A stretch of 64,000 nt of DNA from Actinospineispora spinosispora DSM 44797 (GCF_000429025.1 NZ_KE386837.1:110959-174958); one strand, 5' to 3'. Positions 25,029 through 33,658 are shown, counted from the stretch's first letter. The notes: generated by a model not told the origin, from the sequence alone. A program made the numbers and translations.

Positions 25029-25589
25029 TCGTCGGTGGACCGGCCAGATCGCGGCGCCGATCAGCAACGCGGCGACCGGGATCAGGTCGAGGGTGAGCGA
25101 CGGTAGCTGGGCCGCCGCCAGCGCCAACGGGGGTGACCACCACGGGACGTATCGCGGAGTCCGGGCGGCCGCGATCGCCAGCAGGGCGATCAGCGCCAGT
25201 GCCGCGAGTGACGGGCCCAGCCCGTAGAACAGCTGCTCGGCGCCGGGTATCACCTCGCGCAGCCGGGTCGCTTCCGCTGCTCGCTGGGCCTTGTCCGCCG
25301 CGCCCGCGCCCGCGAGCAGGTCGATCGTGGCCTGTCCGATGCCGCACAGTGCTCCGAACCAGCCGACGAACACCAGCGTGCCGCCGGTCCGGCGCACGAG
25401 CGATCCCTGGTCGCGCAGCAGCCGGAACACGACGACGGCGCCGGCGGCCTGGGCGAGGAACCCGGCCAGGTAGAACAGGTGGCTGACCGTCCACACGACG
25501 CCGGGCGAATGGCTCGGGTCGAGCAGTCGGACCACGCCGTAACCGAACAGCAGGACAGGCGTGGCGAGCAGGATCCGAGGTGAGGTCAC
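24978..25589 (-). CDS. Hypothetical membrane protein, about 5 segments
   Basis: A 203-residue hydrophobic protein with about five predicted membrane segments (for example LLATPVLLFGYGVV, LFYLAGFLAQAAGAVVVF and GGTLVFVGWFGALCGIG). I do not recognise a family. The GTG at 25589 is chosen because the first helix follows at once; the longer frame to 26228 is antisense to the CitE-like gene. The last ~17 codons (after RRLRTP) are encoded by the CTTCGCA hairpin, so the natural C-terminus was probably replaced by the repeat. Confidence 0.6.
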   Translation of the reverse strand: MTSPRILLATPVLLFGYGVVRLLDPSHSPGVVWTVSHLFYLAGFLAQAAGAVVVFRLLRDQGSLVRRTGGTLVFVGWFGALCGIGQATIDLLAGAGAADKAQRAAEATRLREVIPGAEQLFYGLGPSLAALALIALLAIAAARTPRYVPWWSPPLALAAAQLPSLTLDLIPVAALLIGAAIWPVHRRLRTPSRPVAHVRTSAT

Positions 25590-25656
25590 GCTCCGACGGT
25601 AGGCACCGATCGGCGTCGACGGGTCCGGGATGACCCCGGCTCTTACCCTGAGCCTC

Positions 25657-26487
25657 ATGAGCGACTCGAAGTTCACGCCGCGCAGTGTCCTGTTCGTACC
25701 GGGGCACCGGCCGGACATGCTGGCGAAGGTCGGGCGTAGCGGCCCGGACGCGGTGGTCATCGACCTGGAGGACGCTGTCTCGCCGCCGGCGAAGGACGAG
25801 GCGCGGGCGACGGTGATGGACGGGCTGGCGCGGGAACGTCCGGCCGCCGGGACGGTCCTGGTCCGGGTCAACGGAGCCGGAACGCAGTGGCACGACGCCG
25901 ATGTCGCGGCCTGTGCGACGGCGATCGGGGCGGGGCAGCTCGACGGTGTCGTGCTGCCGGTGTACGAGCGCGTCGACGATCTGACCCGGCTGCGGAGCGC
26001 GCTTCCGGCCGGGGCGGTGGTCGTGGTCGGGCTGGAGAGCGCGCTGGGTGTCGCGGACGCCCGGCCGCTGCTGGCCGAGGGCCCGGACGCCGCGTACTTC
26101 GGCGCGGAGGATTTCATCGCGGACCTGGGTGGCCGTCGCACGCCGGGCGGCGCCGAGGTGCAGTACGCGCGCAGCCAGGTGTGTCTCGCCGCCCGGCTCG
26201 GTGCGGTGACGGCGTTGGACCAGGTCATCGTGGCCGTGCACGACGCGGAGGCGTTCCGCGCCGAGGCGGAGCAGGCGGTCGCGCTCGGCTATCGGGGCAA
26301 GCTGTGCCTGCACCCGATCCAGGTGGCCGTCGCGCACGAGGTGTTCACGCCGTCGGCCGAGCAGATCGAGCACGCCCGCGCGGTGCTGGCGGCCGCCGAG
26401 TCCGGCGTCGGGCTGGTGGACGGTCAGATGGTGGACGCCGTGCACGTGACGATGGCGCGTGCGGTGCTGGAGCGCGCGGGCGTCTGA
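25657..26487 (+). CDS. CitE-like HpcH/HpaI aldolase/citrate lyase-family protein
   Basis: A 276-residue TIM-barrel CoA-ester lyase homologue. LFVPGHRP at 12-19, DLEDAV at 36-41, the Arg of VRVN (R70), E127 in GLESALG and D152 in GAEDFI form the usual acyl-CoA/Mg site. Likely a malyl-CoA, methylmalyl-CoA or citramalyl-CoA lyase; stand-alone CitE-like proteins without citrate-lyase partners are common in actinobacteria. TACCCT lies 7 bp before the ATG and there is no ribosome site, so the transcript may be leaderless. Confidence 0.87.
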   Translation: MSDSKFTPRSVLFVPGHRPDMLAKVGRSGPDAVVIDLEDAVSPPAKDEARATVMDGLARERPAAGTVLVRVNGAGTQWHDADVAACATAIGAGQLDGVVLPVYERVDDLTRLRSALPAGAVVVVGLESALGVADARPLLAEGPDAAYFGAEDFIADLGGRRTPGGAEVQYARSQVCLAARLGAVTALDQVIVAVHDAEAFRAEAEQAVALGYRGKLCLHPIQVAVAHEVFTPSAEQIEHARAVLAAAESGVGLVDGQMVDAVHVTMARAVLERAGV

Positions 26488-26516
26488 AGTGTCGGTGGGG
26501 TCACCGTCCCGAGCCC

Positions 26517-26545
26517 TTGAGAACGACGGTTCTCGGGAGGATAGT
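26517..26545 (+). promoter_or_regulatory. Promoter and dyad operator of the dps gene
   Basis: TTGAGA (26517-26522) and GATAGT (26540-26545) are separated by 17 bp. A perfect dyad GAGAAC-GACG-GTTCTC (26519-26534) overlaps the -35, suggesting control by a dimeric repressor, perhaps redox- or metal-responsive. Confidence 0.55.
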
Positions 26546-26589
26546 TGAGCGTTGAACGACGTTGACGCTCACTCGAGGAAGTGGTTGCC

Positions 26590-27090
26590 ATGAGCAGTGC
26601 ACTGACCGAACAGCGGAGTAACCGGCGCACCGACCTGCCGACCGGATTCACCGCCTCCACCACATTGGCGACGAACCTGCAGCGGGTCCTGGTGGACCTG
26701 ATCGAGCTGCACCTGCAGGGCAAGCAGGCGCACTGGAACGTCGTCGGCCCGAACTTCCGTGACCTGCACCTTCAGCTCGACGAGATCGTCGACCAGGCGC
26801 GTGATTTCAGCGACACGATCGCCGAGCGGATGCGTGCCCTGCGCGCGGTACCGGACGGCCGCAGCGACATCGTCGCGGCGACCACGACGCTGCCGCAGTT
26901 CCCCACCGGCGAGCAGCGCACCAGCGAGGTCGTCGAGCTGGTGACGGCCCGCCTGGCAGCCGCGGTGGCCACGATCCGCGAGGTCCACGACGAGGTCGAC
27001 GACGAGGACCCCGCAACGGCCGACCTCCTGCACACGCTGATCGACGCTCTGGAGAAGCAGTCCTGGATGCTCTCAGCCGAAAACGGCTGA
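26590..27090 (+). CDS. dps: Dps-family ferritin-like DNA-protection protein
   Basis: A 166-residue four-helix Dps protein that oxidises and stores iron with H2O2 and can bind DNA. The intersubunit ferroxidase residues are all present: H48 (QAHWN), H60, D64, D75 and E79 (SDTIAER). A basic N-terminal stretch (SNRRTD) could contact DNA. GAGGAA lies 9 bases before the ATG at 26590; the in-frame GTG at 26581 overlaps that ribosome site and is rejected. It is single-gene and ends at a strong hairpin. Confidence 0.93.
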   Translation: MSSALTEQRSNRRTDLPTGFTASTTLATNLQRVLVDLIELHLQGKQAHWNVVGPNFRDLHLQLDEIVDQARDFSDTIAERMRALRAVPDGRSDIVAATTTLPQFPTGEQRTSEVVELVTARLAAAVATIREVHDEVDDEDPATADLLHTLIDALEKQSWMLSAENG

Positions 27091-27109
27091 CCCCCCCACC
27101 GCCCCAAAC

Positions 27110-27162
27110 GGCACGAATGTGGCTTTAGGGACGTTCAACGTCCCTAAAGCCACATTCGTGCC
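27110..27162. terminator. 53-bp perfect palindrome, bidirectional terminator
   Basis: The 26-bp arms begin GGCACGAATGTGGC and meet at a single-base centre (ACGTT-C-AACGT). It sits between the convergent dps and MBL-fold genes. The arms differ from the CGTGAGTG family. Confidence 0.85.
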
Positions 27163-27179
27163 ACGGGTTCGGGTGTCGG

Positions 27180-27959
27180 TCAGCGGCGGCGGGTCGAGTT
27201 GCCGGCGGCTGCATTGGCGCGTTCGCGGGCCAGGTCGACCGCATCCGGGACGGAGCCGCAGTACGACGTGCCGTGCCCGGGCAGCACCAGGTCGGCGTCC
27301 AGCGGAAGCAGTGCGTCGAGCGCGTACACGGCTTCGGTCGGGTCGGCGCTGAACACCGGCGGCGGGAGCTGCGGGCCCCACAGCGTCGACGACGGGTAGC
27401 GCGTGACGAGCGCGTCGCCGGTCACCACGGCCCCGGCGTCGGGCAGCAGGTAGGCGCAGTGCCCCGAGGTGTGTCCGTGCGTCGGGACCGGCACCGGACG
27501 GCCCGGCAGGTCGAGCTGGCGGCCCGGCACCAGCGCCTGCGCGGTCGGTATCCGCACGCTCTCCGAAGCGCCCAGTCGGAGTGCCGCGAGGCTCCAGCGC
27601 AGGTGCCCGGGGCGGAACAGGTTGCGCACCGTGCTGCTCGAGCCGCTCGTGTCCAGCCGCTCACCCTTGGCGACGGAGACCTCGGCCGGGTCCATCAGCA
27701 CCGGGAACGGGTGGCGGCGCAGCAGCTGGGGCACGGCGCCGATGTGCGCGACGTTCGCGTGGGTGGCCAGTATCCCGACGATCTCGTCGGGCCGGTGGCC
27801 GATCATGCGGATCGACTCGTCGATCGCGCGGCGATGCCCGGGCAGCCCGGCATCGATCAGCAGCACGGCGTCACCTTCGGTGACGAGCACCCAGTTCACC
27901 AGTCCGCCATCGACGAGGTACGTGTTCGTGGCGACCTGGCAGACGGACGGTCCGCTCAT
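27180..27959 (-). CDS. Metallo-beta-lactamase-fold protein with altered metal motif
   Basis: A 259-residue MBL-superfamily protein. The canonical HxHxDH is replaced by H67-A-N69-V-A71-H72 (THANVAH), so one histidine and the zinc-2 aspartate are missing. THGHTSGH (160-167), D182 in TGDAL and H229 in LPGHGT remain. It could use a single metal, be inactive, or serve as a binding protein. The surrounding layout (SGHCAYLLPDAGAVVTGDAL) resembles glyoxalase II-like/hydrolase members. Confidence 0.82.
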   Translation of the reverse strand: MSGPSVCQVATNTYLVDGGLVNWVLVTEGDAVLLIDAGLPGHRRAIDESIRMIGHRPDEIVGILATHANVAHIGAVPQLLRRHPFPVLMDPAEVSVAKGERLDTSGSSSTVRNLFRPGHLRWSLAALRLGASESVRIPTAQALVPGRQLDLPGRPVPVPTHGHTSGHCAYLLPDAGAVVTGDALVTRYPSSTLWGPQLPPPVFSADPTEAVYALDALLPLDADLVLPGHGTSYCGSVPDAVDLARERANAAAGNSTRRR

Positions 27960-28048
27960 GTGCTACAACCTCGGCTGGCCAGGGGAGACTCTGTAGGGTC
28001 GAAAACTACGCGATTTGCGCAAGGTTAGGGCACGCTGGGTGACCTCGA

Positions 28049-28939
28049 TCACGCGTTCAGGTGACACAAGCATCTCGCGCATGCCTTGGTGAACACGCGT
28101 ACCGCTTCCCGCTCGTCGCCGGCCCGCCATGCGACTGCCAGCTCGCTCGGAGTCAGTCCGCTGACCGGTCTGGCCGCGACGTCGTCGCGCCGGTAGCTCT
28201 CCGCGTTGCCGGAGGAGACCAGTACGACGCCCAGACCGGAGGCGACGGCCTCGAAGGTCTCGTCGGCGCTGGTCGCCTCGGCACCGACGACGGCGGGCCG
28301 GTCGCGCTGGTCGCACGCCAGCCAGAAGTCGCGCGCGGCACCCGCGCTGCGGGGCAGCGCGATGAACGGCTCGTCGAGCAGCGACTCGAACGGGACGACC
28401 GCGTGCCGGGTGAGTGGATGCACGGCCGGCAGCGCGACCCAGCGTGGCTCGGTGGCGACGACGCACCAGGTCAGGTCGGGGTCGGGGAGTGGCAGCCAGG
28501 CGATCGCGACGTCCACCGTGCCGTCCGCGAGGCCCGCCGTGGGGTCGGCCCAGGAGATCTGGCGGAAGTTCAGCCGCCAGCCCGGCAACAGCTCGGCCAT
28601 TCGCTCGCTGACCTGCGGGATCAGGCCCCTGCCGATGCGGGTCTGGAACCCGACGGTCAGGGTGTCGCCGGTCGCGGCGGTGGTGGCCCGCCGCGCCCGG
28701 GCCCAGTCCTCGATGAGCTGCTTGGCCAGCGGGAGCAGCGTCGCGCCCGCCGGGGTCAGCGCGACCGTGCGCGCACCCCGTTCGAACAGCTCGACGCGCA
28801 GGTCACGTTCCAGCTGGCGGATCTGTTTGCTCAGCGTCGGCTGCGCGATGAACAGCCGCTCGCCCGCCGCCCTGGTGAAGCTGAGCTCCTCGGCGACCGC
28901 GACGAAGTAGCGCAGCTCCCGCAGGTGCACATCGGTCAT
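28049..28939 (-). CDS. LysR-family regulator
   Basis: A 296-residue LTTR: an N-terminal winged HTH (LRELRYFVAVAEELSFTRAA onward, with QPTLSKQIRQLE as recognition helix) and a LysR substrate-binding domain. The ATG at 28939 is used; a GTG two codons upstream is an alternative. It is divergent from the LLM monooxygenase gene, and the dyad at 28938-28952 covers its own start. The ligand is likely the monooxygenase substrate or product. Confidence 0.9.
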   Translation of the reverse strand: MTDVHLRELRYFVAVAEELSFTRAAGERLFIAQPTLSKQIRQLERDLRVELFERGARTVALTPAGATLLPLAKQLIEDWARARRATTAATGDTLTVGFQTRIGRGLIPQVSERMAELLPGWRLNFRQISWADPTAGLADGTVDVAIAWLPLPDPDLTWCVVATEPRWVALPAVHPLTRHAVVPFESLLDEPFIALPRSAGAARDFWLACDQRDRPAVVGAEATSADETFEAVASGLGVVLVSSGNAESYRRDDVAARPVSGLTPSELAVAWRAGDEREAVRVFTKACARCLCHLNA

Positions 28940-28952
28940 AGCCACAGGCTAT
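28938..28952. promoter_or_regulatory. LysR-type box
   Basis: ATAGCC-ACA-GGCTAT is a perfect dyad with the T-N11-A pattern of LTTR sites. It spans the LysR start codon and lies 50 bp before the monooxygenase start. Confidence 0.6.
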
Positions 28953-29001
28953 GACAGCAGCTCTTGGACGCCTACCGATCGTCAGCGCCAAGCTGGAGAA
29001 C

Positions 29002-29853
29002 ATGGAACTGGGAGTGAGCGGGTTGAACGCCAAGGCGGTGCTCGGACCGGCCGAGGCGGTCGATCTGGCGCGACGCGCGGAGGAGCTGGGTTATCGATCG
29101 TGGTGGGCGGGCGATCACGTGGTGCTGCCGAGCCCACGCACCGCGGACTCGCCGATGGCACCGACCGACCCGATCCTGGACCCGCTGATCCACCTCGGTT
29201 ACGTCGCGGCGGTCACCGAACGGATCGAGCTGGCGACCGGCATCGTGATCCTGCCGCAGCGCAACCCGCTCGTGCTCGCCAAGCAGGTCGCCAGCCTCGA
29301 CGTGCTCAGCGGCGGACGGATGACGCTCGGCGTCGGCGCCGGGTACCTGGAGCCGGAGATGACCGCGGTCGGCGTGCCGATGGCGGCGCGGGGCAGGCGC
29401 ACCGACGAGTACCTCGACGCCATGACCGCGCTGTGGACCTCTCCGGAGCCTCAGTTCCGGGGCCGGTTCGTGTCCTTCGGTCAGGTCGACGCGCATCCCC
29501 GGCCGGTCCGCGAGGGTGGCCCGAAGGTCGTGATCGGCGGGCACAGTCCCGCCGCGTTCCGCAGGGCGGTGTCGCGGGGGCACGGCTGGTTCGGCAACGG
29601 GTCGAGTGTCGAGGACCTGGAACGGCACCTGGCCGGCCTGCGGCGCGCGGCGAGCGAGGTCGACCGTCCGGCGCGCCTGGGGCGGCTGGAGGTCAACTGG
29701 CTCCAGCTGGACCCGGTGCGGGTGACCAGGGCGGACGCCGACCGGTACGCGGCGCTGGGGGTCGACCGGCTGGTCGTGTACCCGTTGCCCCTCGAGGACC
29801 CGGCCGCCGTCGCGGACTTCCTTCTACAGCATGCCTCGTTGGTCTCGGACTGA
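29002..29853 (+). CDS. LLM-class F420- or FMN-dependent oxidoreductase
   Basis: A 283-residue luciferase-like monooxygenase-fold protein. ELGVSGLNAKAV at the N-terminus, the WWAGDHVVLP loop, VTERIELATGIVILPQRNP and LSGGRMTLGVGAGYLEPE are characteristic of the F420-dependent LLM subgroup of actinobacteria. The ATG at 29002 has GGAG just upstream and matches family starts; an ATG at 28951 would add 17 unconserved residues. Its LysR neighbour probably regulates it. Substrate unknown. Confidence 0.87.
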   Translation: MELGVSGLNAKAVLGPAEAVDLARRAEELGYRSWWAGDHVVLPSPRTADSPMAPTDPILDPLIHLGYVAAVTERIELATGIVILPQRNPLVLAKQVASLDVLSGGRMTLGVGAGYLEPEMTAVGVPMAARGRRTDEYLDAMTALWTSPEPQFRGRFVSFGQVDAHPRPVREGGPKVVIGGHSPAAFRRAVSRGHGWFGNGSSVEDLERHLAGLRRAASEVDRPARLGRLEVNWLQLDPVRVTRADADRYAALGVDRLVVYPLPLEDPAAVADFLLQHASLVSD

Positions 29854-29872
29854 TCTCGAACAGTGCACCCTA

Positions 29873-29901
29873 TTGACGTGGGTGAGGATTCAACTTACCG
29901 T
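29873..29901 (+). promoter_or_regulatory. Promoter of the WrbA-like gene
   Basis: TTGACG (29873-29878) and TACCGT (29896-29901) are spaced by exactly 17 bp. The start codon follows about 120 bp later, leaving a long 5' leader with no structure that I recognise. Confidence 0.5.
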
Positions 29902-30026
29902 CTGACGTGCTGTAGCTCACAGCGGCGAGGACCAGCGTTGTTCTTCTCCCCGAGCTGCCACCGCACCTTCCGTCGGCCGGTCACAGCGTCGTGTCGGCCG
30001 ACGGATCCTGTGCCACGATGACGGGC

Positions 30027-30635
30027 ATGACGCCCAAGATCGCGGTGGTTTTCTACAGCGCCACCGGAAACGTCGCCGCGCTCGCCGAGGCCCTCGCCGA
30101 CGGAGCCCGCAAGGAAGGCGCCGAGGTGCGGGTGCGCCCGGTGCCCGAGCTGGCCCCCGCCGCCGCCGTGGCGAGCAACCCCCGCTGGCAGGACTGGGTG
30201 GACAACAACCCGTACGACCAGCAGGCCACCCTGGATGACCTGGACTGGGCCGACGGCATCGCGCTCGGCAGCCCGACCCGGTTCGGCGGGCCCGCCGGTC
30301 AGCTCAAGGAGTTCCTGGACAGCAGCGGTGGGCTGTGGTTCCAGGGCAAGCTCGTCGACAAGGTCGGCACGTCGTTCACCAGCGCCTCGACCAAGCACGG
30401 CGGGCTGGAGTCGACGATCCTGGCGATGAACAACGTGCTGTACCACTGGGGCGCGATCGTCGTCCCGCTCGGTTACACCGATGCGCACCTCATGGAGTCC
30501 GGCAACCCGTACGGCGGTTCGTTCGTGTCCCGCCGCTCCGCCGCCCCCGACGAGGAGGCACTCGCCGCGTGCCGGATCCAGGGCGCCCGCCTGGCCCGCA
30601 TCACCCGCTACATCGCCGCGGGTAAGAACCCGTGA
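30027..30635 (+). CDS. wrbA: NAD(P)H:quinone oxidoreductase, WrbA type
   Basis: A 202-residue flavodoxin-fold FMN protein that reduces quinones with two electrons. The phosphate loop YSATGNVA is at 10-17, and SPTRFGGPAGQLKEFLD and STKHGGLEST are WrbA signatures. ATG 30027 starts the flavodoxin strand; ATG 30018 three codons upstream is an alternative, and neither has a clear ribosome site. Its TGA is inside the palindrome at 30630-30673. Confidence 0.9.
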   Translation: MTPKIAVVFYSATGNVAALAEALADGARKEGAEVRVRPVPELAPAAAVASNPRWQDWVDNNPYDQQATLDDLDWADGIALGSPTRFGGPAGQLKEFLDSSGGLWFQGKLVDKVGTSFTSASTKHGGLESTILAMNNVLYHWGAIVVPLGYTDAHLMESGNPYGGSFVSRRSAAPDEEALAACRIQGARLARITRYIAAGKNP

Positions 30636-30673
30636 GTGGCGAGTGGTCCCCTGGGACCACTCGCCACTCACGG
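30630..30673. terminator. 44-bp perfect palindrome (CGTGAGTG family)
   Basis: The arms are CCGTGAGTGGCGAGTGG, with core TCCCCTGGGA. It follows the WrbA-like gene, whose stop TGA is part of the arm, and precedes the alcohol dehydrogenase gene on the same strand. The same outer 17 bp recur at 61035-61078 with a different core. Confidence 0.8.
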
Positions 30674-30699
30674 CTCTTGACCTGCGGAAGGAGGATTCG

Positions 30700-31752
30700 G
30701 TGAAGGGTCTGACGTACCGGGGACCGGAGCACGTCGAGGTCGTGGACGTGGCCGACCCGGAGCCGCCCGACGAGTTCGGCGCCGTCGTCGCGGTCAGCAC
30801 GGCCGGCATCTGCGGTAGCGACCTGCACATCTACGACGGCCACGGGTTCAGCTCGGAGCTGGGCTTCTGCCTCGGCCACGAAGCGGTCGGCACGATCGCC
30901 GCGCTGGGCGACCGGGTGACCGGCATGGCGGTGGGCGACCGGGTGCTGGTGAGCGCCGCGGTCGGCTGTTCCACCTGCCGGTACTGCCGCGCGGGCCTGG
31001 TCTCGCGCTGCCTCAACGCGCCGGACATCCCCACGGTGGCCTGCTACGGGCTGAGTCCCGCGCTGCCCGGCAGCCAGGCGCAGGCCGTCGCCGTGCCGCA
31101 CGCGGTGACGAACCTGATCCCCATCCCGGACTCGCTGTCCGACGCCGACGCGGTCGTGCTCAGCGACAACGCCCCCACTGCCTGGTACGGCGCGCGCCGG
31201 GCCCGCATCGAGCCGGGCGACACGGTCGCGGTGATCGGGCTCGGTCCGGTGGGGCTGATGTCGGTGCAGTCGGCGTTCGCCATGGGTGCCTCGCGTGTGC
31301 TCGCGGTCGACCTGGTGCGCGACCGGCTGGACGCTGCGGCCGCGATGGGCGCCGAACCGGTGTCCGCGACGGACACGAAGGCCGCGATCCGCGCGGCGAC
31401 CGGCGGCGGGGTCGACGCGGTGATCGAGGCGGTCGGCGCCGACCAGACGATCGCGCTGGCCATCAAGATCGCGCGGCGCGGCGGTCGGGTCAGTGTCATC
31501 GGGGTCAACCAGAACCGGGCCTTCGGCGTCGACCTGCTCACCGCGCAGCTGAACGAGCTGGAGTTCGCGATCGGGCTGTGCTCGGTGCAGTACGAGCTGC
31601 CGACGCTGTTCGCGCTGGTGGAGGGCGGCAGGCTGCGGCCGTCGGAGGTGGTGACCCACCGCATGCCGCTGTCCGACGGCGCGGAGGCCTACCGGCTGTT
31701 CGCCGCGCGGGAGGGCGGCGTCGGCAAGATCCTGCTCGACCCGTCAGCCTGA
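30700..31752 (+). CDS. Zinc-dependent alcohol dehydrogenase
   Basis: A 350-residue medium-chain dehydrogenase. Catalytic-zinc Cys38 (GICGSD) and His60-Glu61 (GHEAVG) are present, the structural-zinc cysteines are C90, C93, C96 and C104, and the NAD-binding GLGPVG is at 180-185. The GSQAQAVAVPHA segment and length fit the formaldehyde/threonine-dehydrogenase-like branch. GGAAGGAGG precedes the GTG. Its last 9 bp overlap the convergent acetyltransferase gene. Substrate not readable. Confidence 0.9.
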   Translation: MKGLTYRGPEHVEVVDVADPEPPDEFGAVVAVSTAGICGSDLHIYDGHGFSSELGFCLGHEAVGTIAALGDRVTGMAVGDRVLVSAAVGCSTCRYCRAGLVSRCLNAPDIPTVACYGLSPALPGSQAQAVAVPHAVTNLIPIPDSLSDADAVVLSDNAPTAWYGARRARIEPGDTVAVIGLGPVGLMSVQSAFAMGASRVLAVDLVRDRLDAAAAMGAEPVSATDTKAAIRAATGGGVDAVIEAVGADQTIALAIKIARRGGRVSVIGVNQNRAFGVDLLTAQLNELEFAIGLCSVQYELPTLFALVEGGRLRPSEVVTHRMPLSDGAEAYRLFAAREGGVGKILLDPSA

Positions 31753-32238
31753 GGGTGAGGTACCTGCGAGGTCGTGCAGGGCGGTGCCGTCCCAGCGCAG
31801 GACCTGCCAGTCGGTGAGCGGGCGGGCGCCGAGCTTCAGGTGCACGTCCATACCGAGCGTGTTCTCGTGCAGCGTCACGCATTCCAGCCGGGTGTAGCCG
31901 CGCTCGACCGCGGTCCGGGCGAGGTGGCTCCACATCTGCCTGCCGACGCCGCGTCCGCGCAGGGTAGGCCGGATGTACAGGTCCTCGACGTAGATGCCGT
32001 GCACGCCGTCCCAGGTGGAGAAGTTCAGGAAGTACAGCGCGTACCCGTCGACCTGACCGTCGTGCTCGGCGACCAGTCCGAACAGCGCGGGCCGCTCACC
32101 GAACAGCGCGCGGTGCAGCTGCTCCGGCTCCAGATGGCAGTGTTCGGGCATCTCCTCGTGGACCGCGAGCTCGTAGACCATGGCCACGACCGCGTCGACG
32201 TCCCGCGCTTCGATCGCGCGCACCACTACCTCTGCCAT
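31744..32238 (-). CDS. GNAT acetyltransferase, SSAT/diamine type
   Basis: A 164-residue GNAT protein resembling spermidine/spermine and thialysine acetyltransferases: GYALYFLNFSTWDGVHGIY and VEDLYIRPTLRGRGVG contain the polyamine/acetyl-CoA site, with RGRGVGR at 94-100 as the CoA loop. It would acetylate a di- or polyamine amino group. Its ATG overlaps the permease stop (TGATG), so transport and acetylation are coupled. It forms a minus-strand module with the permease, nitrilase-type amidase and aldehyde dehydrogenase. Confidence 0.88.
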   Translation of the reverse strand: MAEVVVRAIEARDVDAVVAMVYELAVHEEMPEHCHLEPEQLHRALFGERPALFGLVAEHDGQVDGYALYFLNFSTWDGVHGIYVEDLYIRPTLRGRGVGRQMWSHLARTAVERGYTRLECVTLHENTLGMDVHLKLGARPLTDWQVLRWDGTALHDLAGTSPSG

Positions 32239-33593
32239 CAGGCGGTCGACACCTCTTTCTCCGCGGACAGCGGATCGATCTCCGGCGGCGGGCGGCGGAA
32301 GCCCCTCGTCAGGAAGAGTAGATAGACGAAGCCGAGGGCGAGCCAGCACACGCCGAGGGTCAGCGCGAGACCGCTCAGGTTGAACAGCAGGTACAGGTCG
32401 ATCACAGCGCCGATCAGCGGCAGCACGAGGTAACCGAACACGCCGCGGCGCTCCTCGGCGCCACGGCGACGCAGGTACAGCGCGATCACACACACGTTGA
32501 CCGAGGTGAACGCGAGGAACGCGCCGAAGTTGATCAGCGAGACGGCGGTGTTGACGTCGAGCGCCAGCCCGATCAGCCCGGCCACCCCGCAGATCGCGAT
32601 GCCGACAGCGGGCGTGCGGAACTTCGGCTGCAGGTAGGCGAACACCTTGCGGGGCAGCACCTCGTCGCGGCCCATCGCGTACAGCAGCCGGGACACGCTG
32701 GCCTGCGCGGCGATGCCGGAGGCGAACTGGGTGACGACGAAGCCGGCCAGGAAGATCGCGGCGAACAGGTCGGCGCCGATCGTCCGAGCGATCTCGAACG
32801 CGGCCGAGTCGACATCGGCGAACTGGAAACCGGGGTGCACCAGCTGGGTCGCGTAGGTGACGATCGCGAAGATCGCGCCGCCGAGCAATGCCACCAGCAG
32901 GATCGCCCTGGGCATCGTGCGCTTCGGGTTGATCGTCTCCTCGGTCAGCGTGGTGACCGCGTCGAAGCCGAGGAACGAGTACGCGGCGATCCCCGCTCCG
33001 CCCGCGATCGCCGCGAACGTGGTCGCCGGGTTGGCGAACGGCTCCGCGCTGAACCAGGACCCGACGCTGCCGGACGCGACGAACACGTGCCGCAGCGACA
33101 GCACGACGAACGCCACGACGACCAGCAGCTGGAAGGTCATCAGCAGGAAGTTCGCCCGGTCCGCGACCTTGATGCCGATGACGTTGAGGATCGTGGTCAG
33201 GACGATGAAGCCGACGACCCATAGCCACAGCGGCACACCGGGGAAGCCCTGCTGCAGATAGGTCCCGCCGATCAGCCAGATCACCATCGGCAGGAAGAAG
33301 TAGTCCAGCAGCGTCGCCCAGCCGATGAGGAATCCGACGCGGGAGTCGATCGTGCGGCGCACATAGGTGTAGGCCGAGCCGGCCACCGGGTAGGTGGCCG
33401 CCATCCGGCCGTAGCTGTAGGCGGTGAACAGCATCGCCACCAGCGCCAGCAGGTAGGCGCTCGGGACCGAGCCCTTGGTCTCCTCGGCGATCGCGCCGAA
33501 CGTGCCGAGCACGATCATCGGCGCCATGTAGGCGAGGCCGAACAGGACGATCGATCGCAAGGTCAGTGAGCGATCCAGAGTGGGCTGCGACAT
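32238..33593 (-). CDS. APC-superfamily amino acid/polyamine permease
   Basis: A 451-residue, 12-segment permease. FGLAYMAPMIVLGTFG in segment 1 and SFLGFDAVTTLTEET in segment 6 are the unwound-helix substrate motifs of the APC family, and the protein resembles PuuP/YeeF-like putrescine importers. GGAGG is five bases before the ATG. It is preceded by the palindrome at 33613-33658, which separates it from the upstream amidase gene of the same module. Confidence 0.9.
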   Translation of the reverse strand: MSQPTLDRSLTLRSIVLFGLAYMAPMIVLGTFGAIAEETKGSVPSAYLLALVAMLFTAYSYGRMAATYPVAGSAYTYVRRTIDSRVGFLIGWATLLDYFFLPMVIWLIGGTYLQQGFPGVPLWLWVVGFIVLTTILNVIGIKVADRANFLLMTFQLLVVVAFVVLSLRHVFVASGSVGSWFSAEPFANPATTFAAIAGGAGIAAYSFLGFDAVTTLTEETINPKRTMPRAILLVALLGGAIFAIVTYATQLVHPGFQFADVDSAAFEIARTIGADLFAAIFLAGFVVTQFASGIAAQASVSRLLYAMGRDEVLPRKVFAYLQPKFRTPAVGIAICGVAGLIGLALDVNTAVSLINFGAFLAFTSVNVCVIALYLRRRGAEERRGVFGYLVLPLIGAVIDLYLLFNLSGLALTLGVCWLALGFVYLLFLTRGFRRPPPEIDPLSAEKEVSTA

Positions 33594-33612
33594 TGCGGCC
33601 TCCAGTTGCGAG

Positions 33613-33658
33613 GTCGTGAGTGTTGGGTATGGCCATGGCCATACGCAACACTCACGAG
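33613..33658. terminator. 46-bp palindrome (CGTGAGTG family)
   Basis: The arms are GTCGTGAGTGTTGGGTATGG and its near-complement around CCATGG. It lies between two co-directional minus-strand genes. The upstream amidase gene ends with its TGA inside the arm. Confidence 0.75.
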
